64,000 nt of DNA from Rhodospirillales bacterium (GCA_016712595.1 JADJQT010000001.1:1423501-1487500), one strand, 5' to 3'. Positions 53,293 through 62,850 are shown, numbered from the stretch's first letter. Translations and numbers: made by a program. Notes: generated by a model not told the origin, from the letters alone.

Positions 53293-53982
53293 ATGATCGA
53301 GCGTTCGAGGGTTGTTGCCATCGACGGACCTGCGGCGGCGGGGAAGGGGACGCTCGCGCGCCGGCTGGCGGCGCATCTGGGGTTCGCCTATCTTGATACC
53401 GGCCTGCTCTATCGCGCCACCGGCGCAAGGACGCTGGCGGCCGGTGATGATCCGGCGGATGCGATCGCGGCGACGCGGGCGGCGCAGGCGTTGGGCGCGG
53501 ACGACCTCGCCGGCAACGGCCTGCGCAGCGACGCGGCGGCAAACGCGGCCTCAAAGGTTGCGGCGATCGCGTCGGTGCGCACGGCCCTGCTGGCGTTCCA
53601 GCGGCAGTTCGCGCAATCTCCGCCGGACGGAGCCGCGGGCGCGGTGCTGGACGGACGCGACATCGGCACCGTTGTTTGTCCAGACGCCGGGATCAAGCTG
53701 TTCGTGACTGCATCCGTCGAAGAACGGGCGGCGCGACGCGTTAAGGAGTTGCGGGGGCGAGGGTTGGAAGCTATAGATACCGTCGTTCTGCGGGAAATGC
53801 AGGAGCGTGACGCACGCGATTCAGCGCGCGCCGTAGCTCCGCTCGAGCCGGCCAGCGATGCCATCGTGCTCGATACGAGCGGGCTCAGTCCAGACGCGGT
53901 CTTTGCGGCAGCGATCGAGGTTTGCGCCCAAAAGGGCTTTTGCGGCGGGTTAAGACCCGCGACGATGCTGCGGCAGGGATGA
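53293..53982 (+). CDS. cmk: Cytidylate kinase
   Basis: 229 aa from ATG at 53293 (M-I-E-R-S-R-V-V-A-I-D-G-P). The P-loop is GPAAAGKGTLAR. The CMP-binding region is YLDTGLLYRATG, and GRDIGTVVCPDAGIKLFVTASVEERAARR holds the conserved Asp-Ile-Gly stretch and the LID. It phosphorylates CMP and dCMP with ATP. In related genomes aroA precedes cmk; here a GAF gene on the other strand occupies that site. rpsA follows 153 nt downstream. Confidence 0.94.
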   Translation: MIERSRVVAIDGPAAAGKGTLARRLAAHLGFAYLDTGLLYRATGARTLAAGDDPADAIAATRAAQALGADDLAGNGLRSDAAANAASKVAAIASVRTALLAFQRQFAQSPPDGAAGAVLDGRDIGTVVCPDAGIKLFVTASVEERAARRVKELRGRGLEAIDTVVLREMQERDARDSARAVAPLEPASDAIVLDTSGLSPDAVFAAAIEVCAQKGFCGGLRPATMLRQG

Positions 53983-54135
53983 TCGTGTCGGGGCGCGCGC
54001 CTCGGTGAGAGTGGCGTTCTTGTCGGCGTAACATGTTAGGTTGGACGACCGGGTGACCGGCATCGGTCCATTGCTCAGGGAGCGAGCCTTGGCCGAACAG
54101 TCAGCTCGAACGAGGATCGAGGGAATTAGAGACAG

Positions 54136-55923
54136 ATGATCGCGAGTGTATCCGCCGCCGGCGCCGAGGATGTTGCTTTCGCGGGCAAGGAAAGTTTTGC
54201 TGCCCTTCTCGACGAAAGCCTTGGCGAGGCCGAAGGGTTCGAAGGGCGCGTCGTCAAGGGCAGGGTGGTGTCGGTTGAAAACGACATGGTCGTCGTTGAT
54301 GTCGGGCTGAAGTCGGAAGGGCGGGTGCCCCTCAAGGAGTTCATCCCCGGACCGAACGAGGTGAAGCCTGGCCCGGGTGATGAGGTCGAGGTGTTCGTCG
54401 AGCGCTTCGAGGACCGTGACGGTTTGGTGTCGCTCAGCCGAGAGAAGGCGCGGCGCGAAGAGGCCTGGAACGTTCTCGAGCGCGCCTTCAAGAGCAGTGA
54501 GCGCATCACCGGCACGATCTTCGGCCGCGTCAAGGGTGGCTTTATCGTCGATCTGTCCGGCGCCGTGGCGTTTCTGCCCGGCAGCCAGGTCGACATCCGT
54601 CCGGTGCGCGACATCACGCCGTTGATGAACACGCCGCAGCCGTTCCAGATTTTGAAGATGGACCGGACCCGCAACAACATCGTCGTCTCCCGCCGCGCCG
54701 TGCTCGAGGAGACGCGCGCCGAGGCCCGCTCCGAGCTGATCGCCAACCTCAAGGAAGGTCAGGTGCTCGAAGGAGTGGTCAAGAACATCACCGATTATGG
54801 CGCGTTTGTGGATCTCGGCGGTGTCGACGGTCTCCTGCACGTCACCGACATTTCCTGGAAGCGCATCAACCACCCATCGGAAGCGCTGCAGATCGGCGAG
54901 ACCGTCAAGGTCCAAGTCATCCGCTTCAATCCCGAAACCCAGCGCATCTCGCTGGGCATGAAGCAACTCGAAGCCGATCCGTGGGAAGGCGTCGAGCTCA
55001 AGTATCCGGTCGGCGCCAAGTTCGTCGGGCGCGTCACCAACATCACCGACTATGGCGCGTTCATCGAGCTCGAGCCGGGCGTCGAGGGGCTGGTGCACGT
55101 CTCGGAGATGAGCTGGACGAAGAAGAACGTTCATCCGGGCAAGATCGTCTCGACCAGCCAGGAAGTCGAAGTCGTCGTTCTCGACGTCGACAAGGACAAG
55201 CGGCGGATCAGTCTCGGCCTCAAGCAGTGCCTGCCCAATCCGTGGGACGCGTTCGTCGAGGGGCATCAGGTCGGCAGCGTCGTCGAGGGCGATGTCAAGA
55301 ACATCACCGAGTTCGGGTTGTTCATCGGCTTGCCGGGCGAAATCGACGGCATGGTGCATCTCTCCGACCTGTCGTGGACGCAGGCCGGCGAGGAGGCCAT
55401 CGCCGCCTACAAGCGCGGTGATACGGTGACCGCCAAGGTGCTCGACGTCGATATCGAGAAGGAGCGGATCAGCCTCGGCATCAAACAGCTCGAGGGCGAC
55501 CCGTTCGAGGCGGGTCTTTCCAAATTGAAGAAGGGAAGTGTCGTTACCTGCACGGTTTCGGGCGTGTTCGACGGCGGTATCGAAGTCCGGGTCGGCGATA
55601 ATGTGCCCGGCGTTATCCGCAAGTCCGAGCTTTCGCGCGATCGCAGCGAGCAGCGGCCCGACCGATTTGCCACCGGCGAGAAGGTCGATGCCAAGATCAC
55701 CCAGATCGATCACGCATCGCGGAAGGTGCAGCTATCGATCAAAGCGCGCGAGTTTGACGAGGAAAAACAGGCTGTTGCTGCCTACGGGTCCAGTGACTCC
55801 GGGGCGAGCCTGGGCGATATCCTCGGTGCCGCCATCCGTGAAAAGCGGGAGTCGGCGGAACGGGCCGACGCGCTTGAGCGGGATGCGCAAGCCGACGAGG
55901 CGAACGACGATCGCGAACCGTAA
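54136..55923 (+). CDS. rpsA: 30S ribosomal protein S1
   Basis: 595 aa with six S1 (OB-fold) domains in tandem. The repeated unit G-x-V-K-N-I-T-D-Y-G-A-F-V-D-L-G with HVTDISW or HVSEMSW is clear in the third and fourth. The first two bind the ribosome; the others bind mRNA leaders and open structured sites. The C-terminal tail is charged (REKRESAERADALERDAQADE). GAGG lies 17 nt before the ATG. The 153-nt leader may hold the autogenous control region known for S1, but no element was resolved by eye. Confidence 0.97.
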   Translation: MIASVSAAGAEDVAFAGKESFAALLDESLGEAEGFEGRVVKGRVVSVENDMVVVDVGLKSEGRVPLKEFIPGPNEVKPGPGDEVEVFVERFEDRDGLVSLSREKARREEAWNVLERAFKSSERITGTIFGRVKGGFIVDLSGAVAFLPGSQVDIRPVRDITPLMNTPQPFQILKMDRTRNNIVVSRRAVLEETRAEARSELIANLKEGQVLEGVVKNITDYGAFVDLGGVDGLLHVTDISWKRINHPSEALQIGETVKVQVIRFNPETQRISLGMKQLEADPWEGVELKYPVGAKFVGRVTNITDYGAFIELEPGVEGLVHVSEMSWTKKNVHPGKIVSTSQEVEVVVLDVDKDKRRISLGLKQCLPNPWDAFVEGHQVGSVVEGDVKNITEFGLFIGLPGEIDGMVHLSDLSWTQAGEEAIAAYKRGDTVTAKVLDVDIEKERISLGIKQLEGDPFEAGLSKLKKGSVVTCTVSGVFDGGIEVRVGDNVPGVIRKSELSRDRSEQRPDRFATGEKVDAKITQIDHASRKVQLSIKAREFDEEKQAVAAYGSSDSGASLGDILGAAIREKRESAERADALERDAQADEANDDREP

Positions 55924-55965
55924 GTCAAGGCTTCCGGCCGATCCGGCGGTACCCGCGGGGAAAGG

Positions 55966-56874
55966 ATGTCCATCGACGCGGACTGGTTGGTCGACCGTCG
56001 CCGGCTGAAACGGCGGCTGACCGCGTGGCAGGTTGCGGCGGTGCTCGCCGCCCTGCTCGCCGTAGCCGCCGTGCTTGCGCGGTTCGGTCTCGTCCGTGAG
56101 CATGCCTATGTCGTCCGGCTGACGATCTCGGGCGTTATCGTCGATGATCCGGATCGAAACGCCGCGATTGCTCAGGTCGCGGACGACACCAGTGCGAAGG
56201 CGCTGATCGTGCGGATTAACTCTCCCGGCGGAACGGTGGTCGGCGGCGAGGCGTTGTATCGGCAATTGCAGGCTGTCGCCGAAACCAAACCGGTCGTGGC
56301 GGTGATGGGCGAGCTCGCGACCTCCGCCGCCTACATGACGGCCATCGCCAGCGATTATGTTTTCGCACGCGACGGAACACTGACCGGCTCGATCGGCGTC
56401 ATCATGCAGACGGCAGACGTAACCGGGCTGTTGGAACGGCTCGGCATCAAGCCGGAAACGATCAAGAGCAGTCCGCTCAAGGCGCAGCCCAATCCACTCG
56501 AGACATTCACCCCGGAGGCGCGCGAAGCCACGCGCAAGCTCGTTGCCGACGTCTATGAAATGTTCGCCACCATGGTGAGCGAGCGCAGAAAGCTGACGCC
56601 GGAGAAAATGAAGGACGTGGCCGACGGCCGGGTCTTCACCGGCCGCCAGGCGAAGGATCTTGGGCTGATCGATGCGATCGGCGGCGAGCGGGAGGCGCGC
56701 GTCTGGCTCGCGAACACGCATGACGTGGCGCTGAGCCTTCCTATTCACGAGCTGGACATTTCGCACCAAGACGACTGGCTGTCTGAGCTTTTTGGGCAGG
56801 TGGGTGGAAAAGCGCTTTTCCCAGAAAGACTTAGTCTTGACGGGCTGGTGTCGGTCTGGCACCCTTCGCTCTGA
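55966..56874 (+). CDS. sppA: Signal peptide peptidase SppA, short 36K type
   Basis: 302 aa. One transmembrane helix (WQVAAVLAALLAVAAVLARFGL, about 21-42) anchors it in the inner membrane with the catalytic domain outside. The S49 dyad is visible as Ser120 in VMGELATSAAYM and Lys172 in IKSSPLKAQ. RINSPGGTVVGGEALY holds the oxyanion loop. It degrades signal peptides left after protein export. The gene sits between rpsA and ihfB, as in other alphaproteobacteria. Confidence 0.92.
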   Translation: MSIDADWLVDRRRLKRRLTAWQVAAVLAALLAVAAVLARFGLVREHAYVVRLTISGVIVDDPDRNAAIAQVADDTSAKALIVRINSPGGTVVGGEALYRQLQAVAETKPVVAVMGELATSAAYMTAIASDYVFARDGTLTGSIGVIMQTADVTGLLERLGIKPETIKSSPLKAQPNPLETFTPEAREATRKLVADVYEMFATMVSERRKLTPEKMKDVADGRVFTGRQAKDLGLIDAIGGEREARVWLANTHDVALSLPIHELDISHQDDWLSELFGQVGGKALFPERLSLDGLVSVWHPSL

Positions 56875-56948
56875 ATAAAGGGCTTTAGAACGCGGATGGA
56901 CGCACCCGGCAACGCGGACACTGCGGATCAGGGGAGAAAGGACGGACG

Positions 56949-57233
56949 ATGACAAGGTCGGAATTGATTGCCCACCTTGCCGCGACCAACCCGCATCTTT
57001 ACCAGCGCGATGTCGAGCGCATCGTCACGACGATCTTCGAGGAAATCTCCGCGGCGCTTGCGCGCGGTGATCGCGTCGAATTGCGCGGATTTGGAGCGTT
57101 CTCGGTCAAGCAGCGCGGAGCACGGGTCGGGCGAAACCCGCGCACGGGCGAATCGGTCAGCGTCACGGCCAAGCACATTCCTTATTTCAAAACCGGTAAG
57201 CAATTGCGCGAGCGTCTGAATACCGACGCCTAA
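56949..57233 (+). CDS. ihfB: Integration host factor subunit beta
   Basis: 94 aa, typical length. It begins M-T-R-S-E-L-I-A-H-L-A and has the HU/IHF arm motif GRNPRTGESV with the DNA-intercalating Pro. Later KHIPYFKTGKQLRERLN matches IHF-beta. With IHF-alpha it bends DNA at specific sites in sigma-54 promoters, replication and recombination. GGGGAGAAAGGACGG provides the ribosome site. Confidence 0.96.
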   Translation: MTRSELIAHLAATNPHLYQRDVERIVTTIFEEISAALARGDRVELRGFGAFSVKQRGARVGRNPRTGESVSVTAKHIPYFKTGKQLRERLNTDA

Positions 57234-57268
57234 GCGCGTTCATTATTTCTGGGGAAAGGAGGCGCACG

Positions 57269-57655
57269 GTGGGCAAGGTGCTGTACTGGATCGCCGTGAT
57301 TCCGCTGGTCCTGATTGTTATCGTCTTTTCCGTCTCAAACCATGCGCCAGTCGATCTCAGCTTATGGCCGCTGCTGACGCAACCGGTGCCGTTTCCGGTC
57401 TATGGCCTTGCGCTCGTTTGTCTGGGCGCGGGTTTCGTCGTCGGCGCGATCGTATCGTGGTTTCAGGCGGGCGGCACGCGCAAGCGGGCGCGCGCATTGC
57501 AGCGGCGATTGGCCAAGGAGGAGCAGGAGCTTGCCAGTCTGCGCGACCGTGCAGCCCGGCTCAATTCTGCCGAAGTCCGTACGACGATCCCGCTGGTGCC
57601 CCAGGCAGCGCCCGATCGCGCCGAGTCCCCGAGTGGAGTCGCGCTCGCTCGCTGA
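57269..57655 (+). CDS. lapA: LapA-domain (DUF1049) inner-membrane protein
   Basis: 128 aa from a GTG at 57269 after AAAGGAGG. Two transmembrane helices (VLYWIAVIPLVLIVIVFSV and FPVYGLALVCLGAGFVVGAIVSWF) are followed by a basic coiled-coil region (KRARALQRRLAKEEQELASLRDRAARL). This is the layout of LapA (YciS), which works with LapB to control LpxC turnover and LPS amounts. LapB is not adjacent here, so the partnership is inferred from the family. Confidence 0.85.
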   Translation: MGKVLYWIAVIPLVLIVIVFSVSNHAPVDLSLWPLLTQPVPFPVYGLALVCLGAGFVVGAIVSWFQAGGTRKRARALQRRLAKEEQELASLRDRAARLNSAEVRTTIPLVPQAAPDRAESPSGVALAR

Positions 57656-57665
57656 GCCACCACCG

Positions 57666-58331
57666 ATGGCTGTCGATGTCAAGATTTGTGGCCTGCGCGA
57701 TGACGCCGGGGTTAAGGCGGCGGTGAGCGGGGGGGCGGCCTTTGTCGGCTTCGTCTTCTTTGCGCCGTCGCCGCGGTTCGTCGCACCGCGGGTGGCGGCC
57801 CAACTCGCTCGTCTCGTTCCGGCGAGCATCGTCCGGGTGGGTCTTGTCGTCGATGCCGAGGACAAGGATCTCGAGGAATTGCTTTCGGTCGTTCCGCTTG
57901 ATCTCTTGCAATTGCATGGATGCGAAAGCGCGGCGCGCGTGGCCGAGGTGCGCGAGCGGTTCGCCATCCCGGTGATGAAGGCGATCGGTGTCGCTGGCGA
58001 GCCGGATCTCGCTTGCGTGAATGAGTATGCGCGCGTCGCCGACCGGTTGCTCTTCGATGCCCGGCCGCCGGCGGGATCAACGCGCCCGGGCGGCAATGCC
58101 GTCGCCTTCGATTGGGGTCTGCTCGCCGGTCGTTCGTGGCCGTTGCCGTGGATGCTCGCGGGCGGCCTGACCGCTGGAAACATGGCCGCGGCCGTCCGGC
58201 TGAGCGGTGCCTCGGCGATCGACGTGTCCTCAGGCGTGGAGTCCTCGCCGGGATGCAAGGACCCCGAATCGATCCGCCGTTTTCTTGCCGCCGCGCGGAT
58301 GCTCGATACTGCCGACGCGGTTCGGAGCTGA
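57666..58331 (+). CDS. trpF: Phosphoribosylanthranilate isomerase
   Basis: 221 aa from ATG at 57666. TIM-barrel motifs are VKICGLRDDAGVKAAV (catalytic Cys), DLLQLHGCES, LLFDARPPAGSTRPGGNAVAFDW with the catalytic Asp, and MLAGGLTAGNM with IDVSSGVESSPGCKDPESI binding phosphate. It performs the Amadori rearrangement of N-(5-phosphoribosyl)anthranilate in tryptophan synthesis. It begins the trpFBA run. Confidence 0.95.
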   Translation: MAVDVKICGLRDDAGVKAAVSGGAAFVGFVFFAPSPRFVAPRVAAQLARLVPASIVRVGLVVDAEDKDLEELLSVVPLDLLQLHGCESAARVAEVRERFAIPVMKAIGVAGEPDLACVNEYARVADRLLFDARPPAGSTRPGGNAVAFDWGLLAGRSWPLPWMLAGGLTAGNMAAAVRLSGASAIDVSSGVESSPGCKDPESIRRFLAAARMLDTADAVRS

Positions 58332-58434
58332 AACCGTCGCGCCATCCGGCGTTAAAGTCGCCGCATCGACGCGTTTTCGGCGTGAACCCGCGAGCAGCGT
58401 CTTATATGAAGGCGGCACACACCGGTTAACGGGA

Positions 58435-59658
58435 ATGGAACAGGCCATGGACGGCGCGAACACGCATCGGGGTGGTCCCGACGAGCGGGGGCACTTCGGC
58501 ATCTATGGCGGCCGCTTCGTCGCCGAAACGTTGATGCCGCTCATTCTGACCGTCGAGCAGGCATACACCGCGGCACGCGCCGATCCGGCGTTCGCAGGCG
58601 AATTCGCGTATTACCTGCGCCACTACGTTGGCCGCCCGAGCCCGCTCTATTTCGCCGAGCGGCTGACGGCCCGGCTCGGCGGCGCGAAAATCTATTTCAA
58701 GCGCGACGAGCTCAACCATACCGGCGCGCACAAGATCAACAACACCCTGGGGCAGATCCTCCTTGCCCGGCGCATGGGCAAGTCGCGGATTATCGCCGAG
58801 ACGGGCGCCGGCCAGCATGGCGTCGCGACGGCGACCGTCTGCGCCCTGTTCGGGCTCAAGTGTGAAATTTACATGGGAGCGACAGACATCGAGCGGCAGT
58901 CGCCGAATGTCTTCCGCATGAAGCTGCTCGGCGCCGAGGTGCATCCCGTGCGCTCGGGAACAGCGACGCTGAAGGACGCGATGAACGAGGCGTTGCGCGA
59001 CTGGGTTTCCAACGTCAGCGACACGTACTACCTGATCGGCACGGTTGCCGGGCCCCACCCCTATCCGGCGATGGTGCGCGATTTCCAGTCGGTCATCGGC
59101 GTCGAGGCCCGCGAGCAGATCCTCGAGGCGGAGGGCCGGCTGCCGGATACGCTGGTCGCCTGCATCGGTGGCGGATCGAACGCCATCGGCTTGTTCTATC
59201 CCTTCCTCGATGATACGGACGTGCGGATGATCGGTGTCGAGGCTGCGGGTCGAGGCGTCGATACCGGCGAGCACTGCGCGTCGCTGACCGCCGGGCGCCC
59301 GGGCGTGCTTCACGGCAATCGAACCTATCTGCTGCAAGATGTCGACGGCCAGATCAAGGACGGGCATTCGATCGCGGCCGGGCTCGACTATCCGGGCGTC
59401 GGTCCCGAGCATGCCTGGCTGCGGGACAGCGGCCGTGTCAACTATGTCAGCGTCACCGACGACGAGGCGATGCGCGCGTTCGAGATGTGCTCGCGGACCG
59501 AAGGGATCATTCCGGCACTGGAGCCGGCGCATGCGCTCGCCCACGTCGCGCGGCTGGCGCCGACGCTTTCAGCGGACCATCTGCTGGTGATGAATCTCTG
59601 CGGTCGCGGCGACAAGGACGTGTTCACCGCGGCGCGCCATTTTGGCATCGAATTGTAA
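58435..59658 (+). CDS. trpB: Tryptophan synthase beta chain
   Basis: 407 aa from ATG at 58435; ATG at 58447 is a close alternative. The PLP lysine is in HTGAHKINNTLGQ (about residue 100). The phosphate-binding loop is CIGGGSNAIGLFYPF, and ETGAGQHGVATATVCALFGL and RGVDTGEHCASL are conserved. It condenses indole with serine. Length and pattern are those of the standard TrpB1 that complexes with TrpA, whose gene follows after 13 nt. Confidence 0.97.
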   Translation: MEQAMDGANTHRGGPDERGHFGIYGGRFVAETLMPLILTVEQAYTAARADPAFAGEFAYYLRHYVGRPSPLYFAERLTARLGGAKIYFKRDELNHTGAHKINNTLGQILLARRMGKSRIIAETGAGQHGVATATVCALFGLKCEIYMGATDIERQSPNVFRMKLLGAEVHPVRSGTATLKDAMNEALRDWVSNVSDTYYLIGTVAGPHPYPAMVRDFQSVIGVEAREQILEAEGRLPDTLVACIGGGSNAIGLFYPFLDDTDVRMIGVEAAGRGVDTGEHCASLTAGRPGVLHGNRTYLLQDVDGQIKDGHSIAAGLDYPGVGPEHAWLRDSGRVNYVSVTDDEAMRAFEMCSRTEGIIPALEPAHALAHVARLAPTLSADHLLVMNLCGRGDKDVFTAARHFGIEL

Positions 59659-59671
59659 GCGGAGCGGAGCC

Positions 59672-60520
59672 ATGAGTGTTGAGCATCGCATCGCCCGCCG
59701 GTTCGCCAGCCTGAGACAGCAGCGCCGGGGTGGTTTGATCACGTTTCTGACCGCCGGAGATCCGGACCTTGGCACATCGATCGACATCATGCGGCGATTG
59801 CCCGCCGCCGGTGCGGATCTGATCGAGATCGGCATGCCGTTTTCCGATCCGATGGCGGACGGTCCGATCATCCAGGTGTCATCGCAGCGCGCGCTGCGTG
59901 CCGGGCAGACGGTGCGCAGGACATTGGGCATGGTCGCGGCGTTTCGTCAGGCCGACCTCGAAACGCCGATCATTCTTATGGGTTATTATAACCCGATCTA
60001 CTCCTACGGAGCCCACGCCTTCGCCGCGGACGCCAAACAAGCCGGGGTTGACGGACTCATCGTCGTCGATCTGCCGCCCGAGGAGGCCGAGGAGCTTTAC
60101 GTGCCGGCAAGCGCCGTCGGCCTCGACCTGATCTTCCTCGCTACGCCGACGACGGACGAACGACGGCTAGGGCAGGTGCTGCGTTTTGCCCGTGGTTTCG
60201 TCTATTACGTGGCGATCACCGGCGTCACCGGGACCCGCTCCGCCGGGATCGCCGAGGTGAAATCCGCGGTGCAGCGCATCCGTCGGCACACCACCCTGCC
60301 GGTCGCCGTGGGTTTCGGCATCCGCACCCCGGAGCAGGCGGCGGCAATGGCCGCCGTGGCCGATGCGTCCGTGGTCGGGTCGTCACTGGTGGCGATGCTT
60401 GCCGAGCATCTCGATGCGAGCGGCGTCGCCCGCGCCGACCTCGTCGATAACGTCGTCGCTTTCGTCGGCTCTCTGGCACACGGTATTCGCGGCCTGGCAG
60501 CGCGCGAGGTGGTCAAGTGA
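59672..60520 (+). CDS. trpA: Tryptophan synthase alpha chain
   Basis: 282 aa from ATG at 59672 with GGAGCGGAG before it. Catalytic Glu and Asp are in DLIEIGMPFSDPMADGP (about residues 50 and 61). Other family blocks are ITFLTAGDPD, LMGYYNPIYSYG, VVDLPPEEAEEL, LATPTTDERR, VTGTRS and VGFGIRTPEQA. It splits indole-3-glycerol phosphate, giving indole to TrpB through the tunnel. The last codon overlaps the accD start (GTGA). Confidence 0.97.
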   Translation: MSVEHRIARRFASLRQQRRGGLITFLTAGDPDLGTSIDIMRRLPAAGADLIEIGMPFSDPMADGPIIQVSSQRALRAGQTVRRTLGMVAAFRQADLETPIILMGYYNPIYSYGAHAFAADAKQAGVDGLIVVDLPPEEAEELYVPASAVGLDLIFLATPTTDERRLGQVLRFARGFVYYVAITGVTGTRSAGIAEVKSAVQRIRRHTTLPVAVGFGIRTPEQAAAMAAVADASVVGSSLVAMLAEHLDASGVARADLVDNVVAFVGSLAHGIRGLAAREVVK

Positions 60521-61464
60521 GCTGGCTGACCAACGTTGTCCGGCCAAAGCTGCGCGAGCTTGTCGGCGCCCGGCGGGAAATTCCCGACAACCTGTGGCAG
60601 ACGTGCAAGGCGTGCGGTCAGATGCTGTTCCACCGCGACCTGGAGCGCGCGCATCAGGTGTGCACGCATTGCGGCTATCACATGCGGCTGGGCGTTGCCG
60701 AGCGCCTGGAGGCGCTGTTCGACGAAGGGTGGCGGCGGATCGAGCTGCCGAAAACGCCGGTCGACCCCCTGAAATTCCGCGATCTCAAGCGCTACACCGA
60801 CCGCCTCAAGGAGGCGCAGGCGAAATCCGGTCGCGGTGAAGCGCTCGACGTCGGCGTCGGGACCCTCGGCACCGCGCCCGCGGTCGTCGCCGCCATCGAT
60901 TTCGCATTCATGGGGGGCTCGATGGGTGTCGCCGTCGGCGAAGGGCTGCTCACCGCCGCGCGCGTCGCGGTCGCGCAGAGCGCCGCGCTGATCGTCATCG
61001 TCGCCTCCGGCGGGGCGCGCATGCAAGAGGGCATCTTGTCGTTGATGCAGATGGCGCGCACGACGATCGCCGTCGAGGAAGTGCGTGCCGCGGGGTTGCC
61101 CTACATCGTGGTGCTGACCGATCCGACCACCGGCGGGGTTTCGGCCTCGTTCGCCATGCTGGGCGATATAACCCTGGCCGAGCCGGGCGCGGTCATCGGC
61201 TTCGCCGGCGCACGCGTGATCGAACAGACCATTCGCGAGAGCCTGCCGGAAGGATTCCAGCGCGCCGAATACCTGCTTGAGCACGGGATCGTCGATCGCG
61301 TCGTACCGCGAGGCCAGTTGCGCGATACCCTCGCCAGCATCCTCGATCTGCTGCGCCGGCCGGTGGCCGCTGACCGCCCGGACGCGGGCACAGACGATTC
61401 TGCGGCCGCGGCCGCCGAAGAGCCCGACGGCATAAGCGATACCCTCGTCCGTGACGCCGAGTAG
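60517..61464 (+). CDS. accD: Acetyl-CoA carboxylase carboxyltransferase beta subunit
   Basis: 315 aa from a GTG at 60517, overlapping the trpA stop. A zinc ribbon is formed by C30, C33, C49 and C52. The crotonase-like carboxyltransferase core has VGVGTLGTAPAVVAAIDFAFMGGSMG, SGGARMQEG and TDPTTGGVSASFAMLGDITLAEPGAVIGFAG. It works with AccA to move carboxyl from biotin to acetyl-CoA. An Ala/Asp-rich tail of about 30 residues is extra. Confidence 0.97.
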   Translation: MSWLTNVVRPKLRELVGARREIPDNLWQTCKACGQMLFHRDLERAHQVCTHCGYHMRLGVAERLEALFDEGWRRIELPKTPVDPLKFRDLKRYTDRLKEAQAKSGRGEALDVGVGTLGTAPAVVAAIDFAFMGGSMGVAVGEGLLTAARVAVAQSAALIVIVASGGARMQEGILSLMQMARTTIAVEEVRAAGLPYIVVLTDPTTGGVSASFAMLGDITLAEPGAVIGFAGARVIEQTIRESLPEGFQRAEYLLEHGIVDRVVPRGQLRDTLASILDLLRRPVAADRPDAGTDDSAAAAAEEPDGISDTLVRDAE

Positions 61465-62788
61465 TTCGCCCGTTCTCGATCGCCTGACCCGATTGCATCC
61501 AAAGGCCATCGATCTTTCGCTCGAGCGCATCGAGCGGTTGATGGATCGGCTCGGGCGGCCACAGGACCACCTGCCGCCGGTGGTGCACGTCGCCGGCACC
61601 AACGGCAAGGGCTCGCTCGTCGCCTTCCTGCGGGCCATGCTCGAGGCCTCGGGATACCGCGCCCACGCTTATACCTCGCCCCATCTCGTCCGCTTTACCG
61701 AGCGCATCGTCGTTGGCGGTGGCGAGATCGCCGATGCGGCCTTGTCGGCATTGCTCGAAGAATGCGAAGCGGCGAACGCCGGGGAGCCGATTACGCTTTT
61801 CGAGATCACGACCGTGGCGGCCTTCCTCGCCTTCGCCCGCTCACCGGCCGACGTGACCCTGCTGGAAACCGGCCTCGGCGGCCGTCTTGACGCGACCAAT
61901 GTCGTCCCGGCGCCGCGCCTCACCGTGCTGACGCCGATTTCGCTCGATCACGAATCCTATCTTGGCGATACCCTGGCGGCGATTGCCTCTGAGAAAGCAG
62001 GAATCCTCAAGCACGGCGTGGCGTGCGTGACGGCGGCCCAGCCGCCCGACGCGGCGGCGACGATCAGCGCGCGCGCCGCGCGTGTCGGGACACGCTTGTT
62101 CATCGAGGGAGTGGACTGGCGGATCGAGCAGAGCGGCGCGGATTCGTTCGTTTACAGCGATGCCGATGCGACGATCGTGCTGCCGGCACCAACGCTAATC
62201 GGTGCTCACCAGCGGCGCAACGCCGGGCTGGCGGTCGCGTGCGCCCGCCGGCTGCCCGGCCTGAGTATCGGCGCCGAGGCGCTGGCCCGTGGCGTTCGGC
62301 GGGCACAGTGGCCGGCTCGGCTGCAGCGCCTCGAGGCGGGGCGCTTGCGTCGCATCCTGCCCGACGATTGGGAGTTATGGCTCGACGGCGGACACAATCC
62401 GGGCGCGGCGCAGGTGCTCGCCCAACACCTCGAAGGCTGGAGCGACCGTCCGCTTTTCGTCATCTATGGCATGCTGCGCAGCAAACACGCCGCGGGCTTT
62501 CTCGCGCCCCTTGCCCGCAGGATCACGCGCCTCGCCGCCGTTGCCATTCCAGGCGAATCCGCCAGCCTGACGGCTGAGGAAGCCGCGGAACTCGCCATTG
62601 GGCAGGGATGCGTCGCGGTCGTTGCGGCAAGCGTCGCCGATGCCTTGCGCACGTTGTCCGTTGGTTATCTGACCGATGGCCATGCCGGACCGGCACGCGT
62701 GCTGATCTGCGGGTCTCTTTATCTCGCCGGAGCGGTGCTCAGCGAAAACAACCATCCGGCAGCCTCAGCCCAAGTAATCCTGGGCTGA
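61451..62788 (+). CDS. folC: Bifunctional folylpolyglutamate/dihydrofolate synthase
   Basis: 445 aa from a GTG at 61451, 14 nt inside the accD end. The P-loop HVAGTNGKGS is followed by YTSPHLVRFTERI (omega loop), LLETGLGGRLDATNVV and ISLDHESYLGDTLAAIASEKAGI, then the C-terminal domain with WLDGGHNPGAAQVLA. It adds glutamate to dihydropteroate or folates. A 7-bp hairpin (62766-62787) overlaps its stop and may end the operon. Confidence 0.94.
   Translation: MTPSSSPVLDRLTRLHPKAIDLSLERIERLMDRLGRPQDHLPPVVHVAGTNGKGSLVAFLRAMLEASGYRAHAYTSPHLVRFTERIVVGGGEIADAALSALLEECEAANAGEPITLFEITTVAAFLAFARSPADVTLLETGLGGRLDATNVVPAPRLTVLTPISLDHESYLGDTLAAIASEKAGILKHGVACVTAAQPPDAAATISARAARVGTRLFIEGVDWRIEQSGADSFVYSDADATIVLPAPTLIGAHQRRNAGLAVACARRLPGLSIGAEALARGVRRAQWPARLQRLEAGRLRRILPDDWELWLDGGHNPGAAQVLAQHLEGWSDRPLFVIYGMLRSKHAAGFLAPLARRITRLAAVAIPGESASLTAEEAAELAIGQGCVAVVAASVADALRTLSVGYLTDGHAGPARVLICGSLYLAGAVLSENNHPAASAQVILG
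62766..62787 (+). terminator. Weak hairpin at the folC stop
   Basis: CAGCCCA (62766-62772) pairs with TGGGCTG (62781-62787) around an 8-nt loop. Only AAA follows on the plus strand; on the minus strand the hairpin is preceded by T. It may serve the convergent folC and trxA units, but a proper U-run is missing. Confidence 0.35.
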
Positions 62789-62850
62789 AAGGCGTCCGTT
62801 TCGCGCCTCGTTTTCTGTCCAAACGGGGCAAACGGCGAGCGCGCGGATGG

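Noticed and set aside
53950..55713. A 587-codon minus-strand frame across rpsA
   Set aside because: It mirrors the six S1 domains. The apparent Leu/Asp-rich repeats in it are the reverse of the S1 repeats.
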